Of a stretch of DNA of 64,000 bases, positions 40,277-50,345 are shown in pieces (position 1 is the stretch's first letter; every line of letters begins with the position of its first letter). The DNA comes from Spiroplasma endosymbiont of Clivina fossor. Lineage in GTDB: Bacteria; Bacillota_I; Bacilli_A; Mycoplasmatales; Nriv7. The notes beneath the pieces were generated by a model, which saw only the letters and a list, made by a program, of their open reading frames with translations, ran no database searches and was not told where the DNA came from. Location: the NCBI RefSeq assembly GCF_964031115.1, contig NZ_OZ035006.1:868001-932000 (forward strand), given 5' to 3'. The translations under genes were made by a program, and so were the position numbers.

Positions 40277-40966
40277 ATGTGAAATCATTTAGAAATTGTT
40301 AATCAAGCTTTATTTATTCTTATTAGTTTTTTATTAGGCATTATTTTTGTTGCTTATTTGGTTTTATCTTTATTGTGATTGATATTTTCTTTTATTAAAA
40401 AAGGTAATAGTAAAAATCGTGATGGTGGTGAATATTTGGAAGCTATTTTTCGTCAAGAAAAATATCATTTTAAAATTAAAATAACTAAAGTAACGATGCG
40501 TTACTTTAATGTTAAATATTATAAACAAGAAGTTAATATTAAAACTAGTGATTATTATAACGATAGTATTTTTCATATTTATAATTGTTTAACTTATGTT
40601 GCAAAAATAAAATGAAAACAAAATGGTAAAGGGTATGTATTTTTTATTCATCTAGCAAATTTTATGTTTATTTTTGCATTATTATGTTATTTTGGAATGA
40701 TAATTTTATTTTTGCAGTTTTATTCACAAGATTTAATTAGTATTACAAATCTTAATTTAATTAGTAGTGCGATTGGATATACTAGTTTAGTGGTGCTAAT
40801 TTTAGGATGAACTTTGTGAGTTTATTTCTATGAGTTAATGCGAAAAGATATTTTGCTGTTGGCAGAAGATTATTTAAATGAGCAAGAATATGAACGCATT
40901 AGAAAAATTACTCTTATAAAAACTATAATTGTGGGTAGTGATTCATTGTTTATATTTACATTTTAA
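40277..40966 (+). CDS. membrane protein of unknown function (229 aa)
   Basis: Follows folD by 6 nt, likely the same transcript. One N-terminal membrane region (FILISFLLGIIFVAYLVLSL), a soluble basic domain of about 90 residues (GGEYLEAIFRQEKYHFKIKI), two further hydrophobic helices (about 125-150 and 165-190) and a charged end with EDYLNEQEYERI. No family recognised. It is closed by a strong terminator. Confidence 0.7.
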
Positions 40967-41003
40967 AGAAAGTCCCTTCTTTTTTTAAGAAGGGACTTTC
41001 TTT
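40965..41003 (+). terminator. strong rho-independent terminator
   Basis: A 17-bp stem (AAAGAAAGTCCCTTCTT with its complement) around a T5 loop overlaps the stop region of the membrane protein. It ends the ktrB-folD transcript. Confidence 0.85.
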
Positions 41004-41036
41004 GTGAAGGAATTAATTTCTAATATGATAAATATT

Positions 41037-42114
41037 AGACTTCTTGCAAAATTAATATGATAATTATAATTTTTAAATTTAAAATAAATATAAAAGTGTT
41101 ATTAAAATAATTTTTAGATTATTTTTACAAATATTTTGTCATTAAAACATAATAAAAATTATTATTTACAATAAAAAAAGACTGAAATTTTAAATTATCA
41201 AATATATTTAAACTAATAGTTGTAAATTATAAATTGAAGCTATTAAATTAAATCTTAAAGCAAATCTTTTTCTACGATTTCGATATTTTTCACTAATAAT
41301 TTTAAATTTTTTAAGTATAGCAAAAACATTTTCAATAACAATTCTCATTTTTGAAATTCGCTCATTATTTTGCATTATTTTGCTTTTCTTCTTTATTTAA
41401 AGGGTTTTTCTTTGATTTTCTTTTAGGAATTAAAACATTATGATTAATTTTTTGTATGCCTTGATAACCTAAATCCACTAAAACAGTTGTTTCTGGTAAA
41501 AATTTAATTTTTGAATCTTTTAAAATTTTAAAGTCATGGTTTTTACCATAAGAAAAATCAGAACTAATAATTTTTTTACTATCTTTTTCAATTATAACTT
41601 GTGTTTTTATTGTGTGTTTTTTCTTTTTTCCTGAGTAGTGCTGTTTTTGTCTTTTTTTGGGCGTTGGATTTGGCTTTCAGTTACATCAATTATAACAGTC
41701 TTATCTTTGAAATAATCTTTTAATAGTGATTTTTGACCAGTAAGTTGTTGAAAATTAGGGTGTTTTATTAAAGTGTCTTCAATTCATTTGATATTTCTAT
41801 AACAACTACTTTCACTAATATCATAACTTTTTGCAATATGAAAATAAGTTCTATATTCTCTTCAATATTCTAAAGTCATTAAAATACGATTTTCTAATGA
41901 TAATTTATTGGTTCTTCCGCGACGAAATCTCTTTTTTAATTCTTCTATTTTTAAAATTTCTAGCATTTTATTAAAAGTAGTATGTTTAATACCAGTTAAT
42001 CTTAAAAAATTTTTATCACTTATTTGATTATTTTTTTTAAATTTCATTTAAATTCCACCTTTTTATTAAAAACAACAATTCAATTATATTTTAAATTAAT
42101 TTTGCAAGAAGTCT
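41037..42114 (-). mobile_element. IS5-like element copy 5, inactivated by a 10-bp duplication
   Basis: 1078 bp: ten bases longer than the others because CATTATTTTG is tandemly repeated near 41370-41383. Ends intact, target duplication ATT at 41034-41036 and 42115-42117. Confidence 0.92.
41208..42047 (-). pseudogene. IS5-like transposase, damaged
   Basis: The first frame from 42047 is normal, but the 10-bp duplication shifts the second frame upstream of the catalytic Glu block (RIVIENVF). The product would lack it. Confidence 0.8.
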
Positions 42115-42115
42115 A

Positions 42116-42143
42116 TTGAAATAAAATGAAAATAAAATATAAT
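42116..42143 (+). promoter_or_regulatory. promoter of the lipoprotein gene, touching the IS5-like element
   Basis: -35 TTGAAA (42116-42121), 16-bp spacer, -10 TATAAT (42138-42143), 64 bp before the start codon. The first two T of the -35 box belong to the ATT target duplication, so the insertion occurred right at the promoter edge yet left a consensus promoter. Confidence 0.6.
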
Positions 42144-42207
42144 TAAGAATATAATATATAGAATTAGAGAATATTATAAATTAATAAAAGAGTAGAAAGG
42201 TGGTAAG

Positions 42208-43779
42208 ATGAGAAATATCTTAAAATATTTGATAACAATGTTGTTAATGGCTATTCCTGTTTTAAGTGTAGTTGCTTGCAGTAAAAATAATGATGATATA
42301 TCTGAAAGTTCTGAAGAAAATGCTATAGTAGATCCCCTTGCTCAGGCCAAAAATTTAATTAATGAAGAAATATTGAGTAAACATCGAGAAAAAATTTATA
42401 CTGCTAATAATTTAGGGTTAAATGATTCCCAAATTAAAAATACTATGGCTCCATTAGTTAGTCAAGCACAAGCTGAAAATTCCACTGTGTATTTGGAAAA
42501 TAATGAGAAAATTAGTGAACAGATTTTGCGAATATTGGAAAATGATTTAATTGGTTCTATTAATAGAAAACTTAGAGACAAAATGATTTATTTTGCAAAT
42601 ATCAGTAATCCGACAAGTTTTACTAAAGATAAGTCTAAATTTATAGTAACAAAAGTATCTTTTGACCAAATGATTAGAGTTCTTGGCGATTTAAAAAATA
42701 GGCAATCAGATAATTTAAATAGTCAATCTAATGGTGATAATAAGCATTATGTTTATAAACTACAATTATGCATTGAACTTGATTTGGTTTTAAAGCAAGG
42801 TCAAGCCACCCATACTATTTATCTTGATATTTATTTAACACAGGATAGAACTACTTTTACGAATAAGATTTCTGAGTTAACGGAGTTAGTACGAGAACAT
42901 ATCAAAGCGAATGTTACCTTTAATTTAGAAAAGTTGAAATTTCAAGCTTTAAGTGAAACAAATATAAAAAATCAAATCTTAAACCAAATTAATAGTAATA
43001 ATGAAGAAAAATTAAGTATTTCTAATACGGGTTTACAAAGAAATCTATTAATAAATTCTTTAAATTTAACAACAAATTCTATGGAGGAATTTTTGGAATT
43101 TTTGAAAATTTCTGATGGTGTAGCAATAAATACTAAAATAAGGGGTTTTATTACTGAAGATAAAGCATTTCAGAAATATAATTCTGATTTTGATAGTGCA
43201 CCGGATAATAAAGAGATTTTCTTGGGAAGTTTTGATTTTACTTTTTGAAATGCTACTTATTTTGATTTACCATTGCAGAGAATTGAATTAAAAGATAATA
43301 GGATTACAGTTTCTAAAGGAGCATTTGAGACACAATTATTGAATATTAGTGAAGTTCTGAGTTATTATTTTTCAAAAGTTCTTTCTGAAAAGAATAAAAT
43401 TCGAGGTTCTCAGTACAATTCTGTATATCTGATAGTTCCTCGAGCTATATGAAGAAAATATGTGAAGTTAACTAATGGTACTGATGACAATAAGGTTTTT
43501 AATTTTCATAAAAAAATGTATAAGATTTTTCAAGAAACAATTGAAGGGCATAATAAAAAATTATTGCAAGAAAGTCGCTTTAAGGGTTCTGTCTTTAAGC
43601 CTTTGACTGATGAAATTAAAATACTTGTTAGTCCTAGTCCGTGGGATCGTGGCAAGCAAACAATAGGTGCTTATTCAGGATATTCGGGGTTAAGTGGTAT
43701 TTCTGTTCAATTAGAAGTTGGTTTTTTTACTTTAAATATTATCAAAAATGCTAAATTTTGATATGGTTTATTGACTTAA
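42208..43779 (+). CDS. lipoprotein of unknown function (523 aa)
   Basis: The signal peptide MRNILKYLITMLLMAIPVLS ends with a lipobox-like VVAC (Cys24), followed by a serine/acidic linker. The rest is a large soluble extracellular domain with several LNQINSNNEEKLSIS-like helical stretches and no recognised enzyme motif; the C-terminal part includes SPSPWDRGKQTIGAYSGYSG. AAAGGTGG precedes the ATG by 5-6 nt. TGA as Trp several times. Monocistronic between a promoter and a bidirectional terminator. Typical mollicute surface lipoprotein, possibly lineage-specific. Confidence 0.78.
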
Positions 43780-43804
43780 TGTAGAGACAATAATAATATA
43801 ATAT

Positions 43805-43846
43805 AAAAAAAATTTACTTAAGGTTTACCTTAAGTAAATTTTTTTT
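43805..43846. terminator. bidirectional terminator between lipoprotein and rnj
   Basis: The stem AAATTTACTTAAGG / CCTTAAGTAAATTT, with A-run before and T-run after, serves both convergent genes. It overlaps the rnj stop by two bases. Confidence 0.8.
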
Positions 43847-45620
43847 ATTTTTTGTTTAAAATTACAGGAATTATTAAAGGATTTCTTCGTTTTATTTTTG
43901 AAATATAAGGACTTAAGGTTTCTTTAATTTCTTTTTTGATTGCTCCAAAAGTAGGATGGTTACTAGCTAATACCTTTTTGATGACCTTTGTTACAATGTT
44001 AATTGATTCAGCAATAAGAGCACTGGAATCTTTAACATAAAATGAGCCACGAGAGATAATTGTTGGATTACATAGTAATTCATTAGTCTGACTATTAATG
44101 GAAACAACAACAGCAATTAAACCATCATTAGCAAGAATTTGGCGATCACGAGTTATTCTTGTTGTTAAACCAGAAGTATCTTTACCGTCAACATAAATTG
44201 CACTAGCTTCAATTCTTTTTCCAAGAATAGCTTTACCTTTGTAAAGATTAATTTGGTCACCATTGGCACAAATAAAGATATTTTCTTTAGCAACACCAAC
44301 GCTTTCTGCAGTTTGTCCGTGTGCTTTTAACATGCGATAATCACCGTGCATTGGCATAAAATATGTTGGTTTAATTAAGGTTAGCATTAGTTTTTGTTCT
44401 TCTTGTGAAGCGTGTCCTGATGTATGTAAAGAATTAAATGAGGAGTTTTCTAAGACATGAGCCCCTAACCGTGATAAGCGGTTAACAACTATTTCAACAC
44501 TAGCTTGATTTCCGGGGATAGGACTAGAAGAAAAGATAACGGTATCACCGGGAATAATAGAGATTGCTTTATGAGTTCCAGTTGAAATCCGTGAAAGTGC
44601 TGCCATTGGTTCTCCTTGGGAACCCGTACAAATAATTAAAATTTCATCTTTATGATATTGATCAGTTTCGTGAGGTTTAATAAATTGTTTGTCAGAAATC
44701 TTTAAATGTCCCATTTCACGAATAATTTTAATAATTCGTTCTAAACTGCGACCAAAAATTAAAATTTTGCGATTATACTTTTGTGCTACTTCAATAATTT
44801 GTTGAATACGGTGGACATTAGAAGCAAAAGTAGAAATTAAAATTCGTCCTTTAGCTTTTAAAAAGTAATCACTAATATTTTTAATAATTTTTGTTTCGGT
44901 CATTGTATAACCTTCAATTTCAGAATTAGTTGAGTCTGATAAAAATAAGGTAACACCCGTTTGCCCCATTTTTGCCATTTCTTCTAAATCTGCTTTATGA
45001 CCTAATGGTGTTCAATCAAATTTATAATCACCAGTGGTAACGACTTTACCATTAGGAGTATTAATAGCAATGCCAAAAGCATCAGGAATTGAATGATTAA
45101 CAGCAAAATATTTAAGTTGAAAGTTTTTTAGCAGACCTTTCATTTTATTTTGATCTTCATTGCTACCATCAATTTCAATGATTTTGGTTTTTTGACCAAT
45201 ATTAAATTCTTTTAATCGTTCACGAATTAAGGCTGCTGCTAGTCTTGGCGCATAAATAAAAGGAATATCAATTTCCTTTAAAAGATAAGGAATACCACCA
45301 ATATGGTCCTCATGACCGTGAGTAATAAATATTGCTTTTATTTTTTTAGCATTTTCTTTTAAATATGTATAGTCAGGAATAATTGCATCAATTCCTAATA
45401 ATATTCCTTCGGGAAATTTAACACCAGCATCAATAATAATGATTTCATCATCATGTTCAATACAATAAGTATTTTTACCAACTTCTTCTAAACCACCAAG
45501 GGCAAATACTTTAGTATTTCTAATATCATCAATAATAATTTCATTATTTTTGTTAGATGTTTGATTTTCATTGAAGATTTCAATTTTGTTATTTAGTTTC
45601 TTTTTTTGATTTGTTGTCAT
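43845..45620 (-). CDS. rnj: ribonuclease J (591 aa)
   Basis: Metallo-beta-lactamase/beta-CASP RNase for 5' exonuclease and endonuclease processing of RNA, cytoplasmic. Motifs: FALGGLEEVGKNTY, IIIDAGVKFPE, THGHEDHIGGIPYL (metal-binding HxHxDH), VNHSIPDAFG, TTGDYKFDWTP, SDSTNSEIEGYT, CTGSQGEPMAAL, HTSGHASQEE, PMHGDYRM. Length is close to 550-590 typical for RNase J; the N-terminus has a polar Lys/Asn extension of about 25 residues. TGA is Trp in DYKFDW. The start at 45620 is preceded by GAGTGAGGTG. Confidence 0.93.
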
Positions 45621-45650
45621 GAATTTTTACACCTCACTCATTATTAAATG

Positions 45651-45706
45651 AAATGTTTACTTAAAATCTTAAAAAATCATTTTTGCAATTTTTTTTGTAA
45701 ACATTT
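45651..45706 (-). promoter_or_regulatory. inverted repeat in the rnj leader
   Basis: AAATGTTTAC (45651-45660) and GTAAACATTT (45697-45706) are perfect 10-bp arms 36 bp apart, within 90 bp upstream of the rnj start. It could be an operator or an RNA structure in the leader; no known family matched. Confidence 0.4.
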
Positions 45707-45715
45707 TATTTTTAG

Positions 45716-45735
45716 TTGCCTTTAAATTTAGGCAA
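45716..45735 (-). terminator. small hairpin after def
   Basis: TTGCC ... GGCAA arms around TTTAAATTTA, T-rich on both sides, 44 bp past the def stop. Weak terminator candidate. Confidence 0.45.
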
Positions 45736-45778
45736 TTTTAGTTTATTTATTTCTCAGTTGAAATATTTAGTACTTCGC

Positions 45779-46360
45779 TTATAAGTATAACCAGTTGTCA
45801 TTCTTTTTTCAAGGTTCATTTTTATCAATTAGGTCATAGTATAAAATACCTTCTAAATGTTTTTGTTCGTGTTGAAAAACAATTGCTTCATAGCCACGAG
45901 CAGTAATTGTAACATTTTTTTTCTTTAAATAATCATAACCAGTAACAATAACTTTAAAATAACGCGGAACAAACCCTTCATGGTGATTATCAACGCTTAG
46001 GCAACCTTCGCCACTTTTTAAAGAAATAATTTGTTCACTATGAGCTGTAATTTTAGAATTAATTAAGGCATGTTGAATGATAGTTTTCTTATTATTTTTA
46101 TCAATTTGTTCAATATGAATGTAATACATTTGTTTATTACAACCAATTTGGGGGGCTGCTAATCCCACAGCAGGAATTAGTTTTAGTGATGAGTTTAATG
46201 CTTCATTTTGGGAAGTAATAACAAAATTAATTAGTTTTTGCATTATTAATTCATCATTTTTTGATATTGGAAATAATACAGGTTGACATTTTTCTCGTAA
46301 TTTAATGTTGTTATCTTTAACTAATCATTCATTATTACTAGGATTGTTGTCTTGGTACAT
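45779..46360 (-). CDS. def: peptide deformylase (193 aa)
   Basis: Removes the formyl group from N-terminal Met of new proteins; cytoplasmic Fe/Zn enzyme. All three signature motifs are present: AVGLAAPQIG, GEGCLSVD (metal Cys) and QHEQKHLEGILY (HExxH-type). A small insertion between motifs one and two is typical of Gram-positive type 2 enzymes. The ATG at 46360 has GGAGC just upstream. The frame runs to TAA at 45779 with W as TGA near the end. Confidence 0.92.
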
Positions 46361-46428
46361 AATTTGCTCCTTATTTTGCTTATTTTTATAGATTATAGCA
46401 TAAGTTTTTTTTTATTTTATCAAGAGTT
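46361..46428. other. def upstream region with relic of IS1595-like end
   Basis: TTTATTTTATCAAGAG at about 46411-46426 is the inner part of an older IS1595-like 3' end. Together with TAAGTTTT at 46401-46408 and at 48674-48681 it suggests that an older element occupied this site before copy 6 inserted into it. Confidence 0.5.
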
Positions 46429-46514
46429 TTTTTTATTTTGTCGAAAACTCTTGATATTTATTGAATATACTTAATTTTAGGTATATTTTAATATGATAGA
46501 GGTGGATAATAATT

Positions 46515-47473
46515 ATGGAAAAAATAATTCAAGAACTAGTAAATACTTTAACAGATGATCAATTTTTAGAATTTTATGAAAAAGTCAAACAACAAGCAGA
46601 ATTAATAAAAAAACAAAAACGTTTAAATGAAATTGATCAAAAATTTAGAGCGCACGGTATTTAAATGCCCTAAATGTGAATCTTACCATTGCGTTAAAAA
46701 TGGACATAATTCAGAAGGAAAACAAAAATATTTATGTAAAAATTGCCGTGCAAATTTTGACGCTTTTCGTAATCATTTTATTTATTGAAGTCATTTAAAT
46801 TATGAACAATGAAATTTATTGATTCAAATTTCATTGCTGGGGCAATCTAGTAAAACAATTTTTCGTTTTATTAAAACTACATTAAAAACTGCTTGATATA
46901 ATCGTCAAAAATTAATGAAATCAAAACAATTAGAAAATACCCAATTAAAATTTAAAAAATTATCTGGTAAAATCCAAATCGATGAAACATTTATTAAAGA
47001 AATCCATAAAGGAAATTTCAAATATAAAACTGATCCACGAAGAATTCACCTTGACCCATTCGCAACTAATACTAAATGCTGTATTCAAATGGCAATTGAT
47101 AATAATAACAATATTTATGTTAAATCCACAAACACCAAACGTTTACAAAAACAATGAGTTATTGAAAATATGAACAAAGAATTAATTAACGAAAATTCAA
47201 TTATTACTTCTGATATGCAAAAATTATATTTTTTAGTAGCAAAACAAACAAATTCTACTTTATGTGTAACTAAAACAACAATTAATCCTGAAGCTAGTTA
47301 TCGTAACTTAAATAAAATCAGTAAATTACAATCTAGTCTTAAAGAAGCCTTAATTCATTATCATGGTTTAGGTTTTACTAATATTCAAAATTATTTAAAT
47401 CTCTGAAAATGAAAATACCAACATAAGGAAGGGTTTAACTCCAAACCAACAAACAGCGGTATTATATTTTAAT
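46515..47473 (+). pseudogene. IS1595-like transposase, frameshifted and 3'-interrupted
   Basis: One extra T at about 46661 (GGTATTTAAATGCC) creates a TAA just before the CPKC motif. The remaining frame is intact up to the IS5-like insertion. Also carries A-to-C and other single changes (GCGCACGG) shared with copy 1. Confidence 0.85.
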
Positions 47474-48541
47474 AGACTTCTTGCAAAATTAATTTAAAAT
47501 ATAATTGAATTGTTGTTTTTAATAAAAAGGTGGAATTTAAATGAAATTTAAAAAAAATAATCAAATAAGTGATAAAAATTTTTTAAGATTAACTGGTATT
47601 AAACATACTACTTTTAATAAAATGCTAGAAATTTTAAAAATAGAAGAATTAAAAAAGAGATTTCGTCGCGGAAGAACCAATAAATTATCATTAGAAAATC
47701 GTATTTTAATGACTTTAGAATATTGAAGAGAATATAGAACTTATTTTCATATTGCAAAAAGTTATGATATTAGTGAAAGTAGTTGTTATAGAAATATCAA
47801 ATGAATTGAAGACACTTTAATAAAACACCCTAATTTTCAACAACTTACTGGTCAAAAATCACTATTAAAAGATTATTTCAAAGATAAGACTGTTATAATT
47901 GATGTAACTGAAAGCCAAATCCAACGCCCAAAAAAAGACAAAAACAGCACTACTCAGGAAAAAAGAAAAAACACACAATAAAAACACAAGTTATAATTGA
48001 AAAAGATAGTAAAAAAATTATTAGTTCTGATTTTTCTTATGGTAAAAACCATGACTTTAAAATTTTAAAAGATTCAAAAATTAAATTTTTACCAGAAACA
48101 ACTGTTTTAGTGGATTTAGGTTATCAAGGCATACAAAAAATTAATCATAATGTTTTAATTCCTAAAAGAAAATCAAAGAAAAACCCTTTAAATAAAGAAG
48201 AAAAGCAAAATAATGAGCGAATTTCAAAAATGAGAATTGTTATTGAAAATGTTTTTGCTATACTTAAAAAATTTAAAATTATTAGTGAAAAATATCGAAA
48301 TCGTAGAAAAAGATTTGCTTTAAGATTTAATTTAATAGCTTCAATTTATAATTTACAACTATTAGTTTAAATATATTTGATAATTTAAAATTTCAGTCTT
48401 TTTTTATTGTAAATAATAATTTTTATTATGTTTTAATGACAAAATATTTGTAAAAATAATCTAAAAATTATTTTAATAACACTTTTATATTTATTTTAAA
48501 TTTAAAAATTATAATTATCATATTAATTTTGCAAGAAGTCT
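47474..48541 (+). mobile_element. IS5-like element copy 6 (complete)
   Basis: 1068 bp, target duplication AAT at 47471-47473 and 48542-48544 within TTTTAATGTATAA of the IS1595-like element; the uninterrupted sequence is at 5414-5426. Best reference copy on the plus strand. Confidence 0.94.
47541..48370 (+). CDS. IS5-like transposase, -1 frameshift type (276 aa)
   Basis: First frame 47541-47981 (146 aa), with the helix-turn-helix part and VIIDVTESQIQ. Slip at CCCAAAAAAAGAC (about 47927-47939); second frame to 48370 with LVDLGYQGIQ and RIVIENVFAIL. AAAGGTGG 8-9 nt before the ATG. Read through with a single -1 shift it gives 277 codons. Confidence 0.82.
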
Positions 48542-48681
48542 AATGTATAAAAAAGTTAAAGTAAAAATAGTAATTTTACATAAAAGCCTTTTAAAATTAT
48601 CAAGTTGATGATTTTTTTTTATTTTATCAAGAGTTTTCGACAAAATTAAAAAGAGTTTTCGACAAAATTAAAATAAGTTTT

Positions 48682-48690
48682 TAGTATAAT
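48682..48690 (+). promoter_or_regulatory. possible -10 region of rsmD-gmk
   Basis: TAGTATAAT (48682-48690) lies 25 bp before the rsmD start, 9 bp after the IS1595-like terminal sequence. The -35 position falls in IS DNA with no clear box. Confidence 0.4.
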
Positions 48691-48715
48691 TAATATATTA
48701 TTTATAGGTGAGAAA

Positions 48716-49285
48716 ATGAAAATTATTGCAGGAAAGTATTATAAAAAAAATCTTATTAGTCAACAAAGTACAACAACAAGACCAATTTTAACTAGGATTA
48801 GAGAGAATCTTTTTAATGTTTTAAATAATTATTTTTATTATGAAAATAAAGTGGCATTAGATCTTTTTGCTGGTAGTGGTAGTATTGGTCTTGAAGCGTT
48901 ATCAAGAAATATTAGTTATTGTTATTTTAATGATGATGATTCGCAGGCATTAGAATATTTAAAAAAAAATATTGTTAATTTAAAAGTTGCCGATCATAAT
49001 TATATGATTACTAACTTATCATATTTGTTATGTTTAAAGTTTTTAGTTAATAATAATATTAAAATTGATTTAATTTTTATTAATCCACCGTATAAAGAAA
49101 TTAGATATTATTATGAAACAATAAAGTATTTATTGGCACAAAATATTGTTAATAACTATGGTATTATTATTCTTGAATCTAATATCGCATTAGATATTAA
49201 TTATGAGCATTTAGAATTATTAACAATGAAGAAATATGGTAAAATATTCTTATATTTTTATCGCTACACTAGGGAACGGAAGTAA
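48716..49285 (+). CDS. rsmD: 16S rRNA (guanine966-N2)-methyltransferase RsmD (189 aa)
   Basis: Methylates G966 of 16S rRNA using S-adenosylmethionine. Motifs: N-terminal MKIIAGKYYKK, RPILTRIRENLFNVL, LDLFAGSGSIGLEALSR (SAM-binding) and catalytic FINPPY at about residue 121-126 (usual DPPY is NPPY). Length is normal. AGGTGAG precedes the start. gmk starts 9 nt after its stop. Confidence 0.9.
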   Translation: MKIIAGKYYKKNLISQQSTTTRPILTRIRENLFNVLNNYFYYENKVALDLFAGSGSIGLEALSRNISYCYFNDDDSQALEYLKKNIVNLKVADHNYMITNLSYLLCLKFLVNNNIKIDLIFINPPYKEIRYYYETIKYLLAQNIVNNYGIIILESNIALDINYEHLELLTMKKYGKIFLYFYRYTRERK

Positions 49286-49294
49286 TATCTTAAA

Positions 49295-49876
49295 ATGAAT
49301 AAAAAAATGGGATTATTAATTATTCTTTCTGGACCTAGTGGGGTTGGTAAAGGAACAATTAGAGAAGAATTATTTAAAGACCAAAATTTAAATTTAGTTT
49401 ATTCTATTTCAATGACAACAAGAAAACCAAGAAGTAATGAATTAAATGAAAAGGATTATTTTTTTGTTAATGAAAATGTTTTTCAAGAGAAAATTGCTAA
49501 TAATAAGTTATTAGAATATGCTAAATTTGTTGATAATTATTATGGGACACCAGAAAAATATGTTGATAAATTATTATCACAAGGTAAAAATGTTGTTTTG
49601 GAAATTGAGGTTCAAGGAGCGTTACAGGTATTAGCAAAAAGATCAGATGCGATATCGTTTTTTGTTTTACCCCCTAGTTTTGAAGAATTAACTAGAAGAA
49701 TTATTGCCCGTCGAAGTGAGTCAGAAGATATTGTTCAGAAGCGATTATTAAAAGCTAAAGGGGAAATGAATATTACTAGTAAATATAAATATGTTATTGT
49801 TAATGATAATTTACAACAAACTGTTTCAGAAATTAAAACTATTATTATGAATGAAATTAATGCTAATAAAAATTAA
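49295..49876 (+). CDS. gmk: guanylate kinase (193 aa)
   Basis: Phosphorylates GMP to GDP. Walker A SGPSGVGKGT at about residue 10-19; GMP-binding TTRKPRSNE and KDYFFV, LEYAKFVDNYYGTP, VVLEIEVQGA, and the lid RRSESEDIVQKRL. Canonical length. In many Firmicutes it stands near prpC-prkC, as here. Confidence 0.94.
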   Translation: MNKKMGLLIILSGPSGVGKGTIREELFKDQNLNLVYSISMTTRKPRSNELNEKDYFFVNENVFQEKIANNKLLEYAKFVDNYYGTPEKYVDKLLSQGKNVVLEIEVQGALQVLAKRSDAISFFVLPPSFEELTRRIIARRSESEDIVQKRLLKAKGEMNITSKYKYVIVNDNLQQTVSEIKTIIMNEINANKN

Positions 49877-49909
49877 AAATCTAAGGAAGAATTTTTCCTT
49901 AGATTTTTT
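49877..49909 (+). terminator. terminator after gmk
   Basis: AATCTAAGGAA / TTCCTTAGATT stem followed by TTTTTTC. Ends the rsmD-gmk transcript. Confidence 0.8.
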
Positions 49910-49924
49910 CTTACTAATTTACGA

Positions 49925-50299
49925 TTTTAATTTTAAAGATAAGTATTGATAACCTCTTTATTTTTTCTGTAAATGGGTTATTTTTAATTTAAAGGTGATT
50001 TTTTATGCAAGAAAAAGATATTTTAAAAGAAATAAATAATATTGATGATAAAACTTTTATGAAAATATATCAGCAATTAAAAAATAGAGCAAAGAAAATT
50101 GAAAAAAAGGAAAAACAAGTAATTATTTTTTCCATAATTATTATCCACCTCTATCATATTAAAAATATACCTAAAATTAAGTATATTCAATAAATATCAA
50201 GAGTTTTCGACAAAATTAAAAAAATTTAATAAAATTAATTTTTAGAAGTCAGGTTGATGACTTTTTTTATTTTATCAATACTTATCTATAAAATTAGAA
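49925..50299. mobile_element. MITE-like 375-bp relative of the IS1595-like element
   Basis: The ends are inverted repeats of about 28 bp with about two mismatches (core AAGATAAGTATTGATAA), and resemble but do not equal the IS1595-like ends. The 8-bp target duplication ATTTACGA lies at 49917-49924 and 50300-50307. Inside, 50005-50118 encodes the first about 38 residues of a divergent transposase (MQEKDILKEINNIDDKTFMK), then an inverted 5' end of the common IS1595-like element (about 50119-50222). It is a deletion derivative that needs a transposase in trans. Confidence 0.8.
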
Positions 50300-50307
50300 A
50301 TTTACGA

Positions 50308-50313
50308 TATAAT
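50308..50313 (+). promoter_or_regulatory. possible -10 box of the prpC operon
   Basis: TATAAT 33 bp before the prpC start, directly beside the right target duplication of the MITE-like element. The -35 region would fall inside the element end (CTTATCTATA). Confidence 0.4.
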
Positions 50314-50345
50314 TATATTATTAGGAAAGTAAAGGATGACTTGAT

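Larger units (their letters stand above)
46429..48651 (+). mobile_element. IS1595-like element copy 6, carrying IS5-like copy 6
   Basis: Ends at 46429 (variant TTTTATTTTGTCG) and 48651, target duplication AGAGTTTT at 46421-46428 and 48652-48659. That target is itself the terminal repeat of an older copy, whose last bases remain at 48652-48673. The IS5-like element sits at 47474-48541 within the last codons of the transposase gene. Confidence 0.88.

Noticed and set aside
49925-50299. A 62-codon protein-coding gene at 50005-50193
   Set aside because: Only the first about 38 codons resemble a transposase N-terminus; the rest is the inverted IS1595-like end read by chance.
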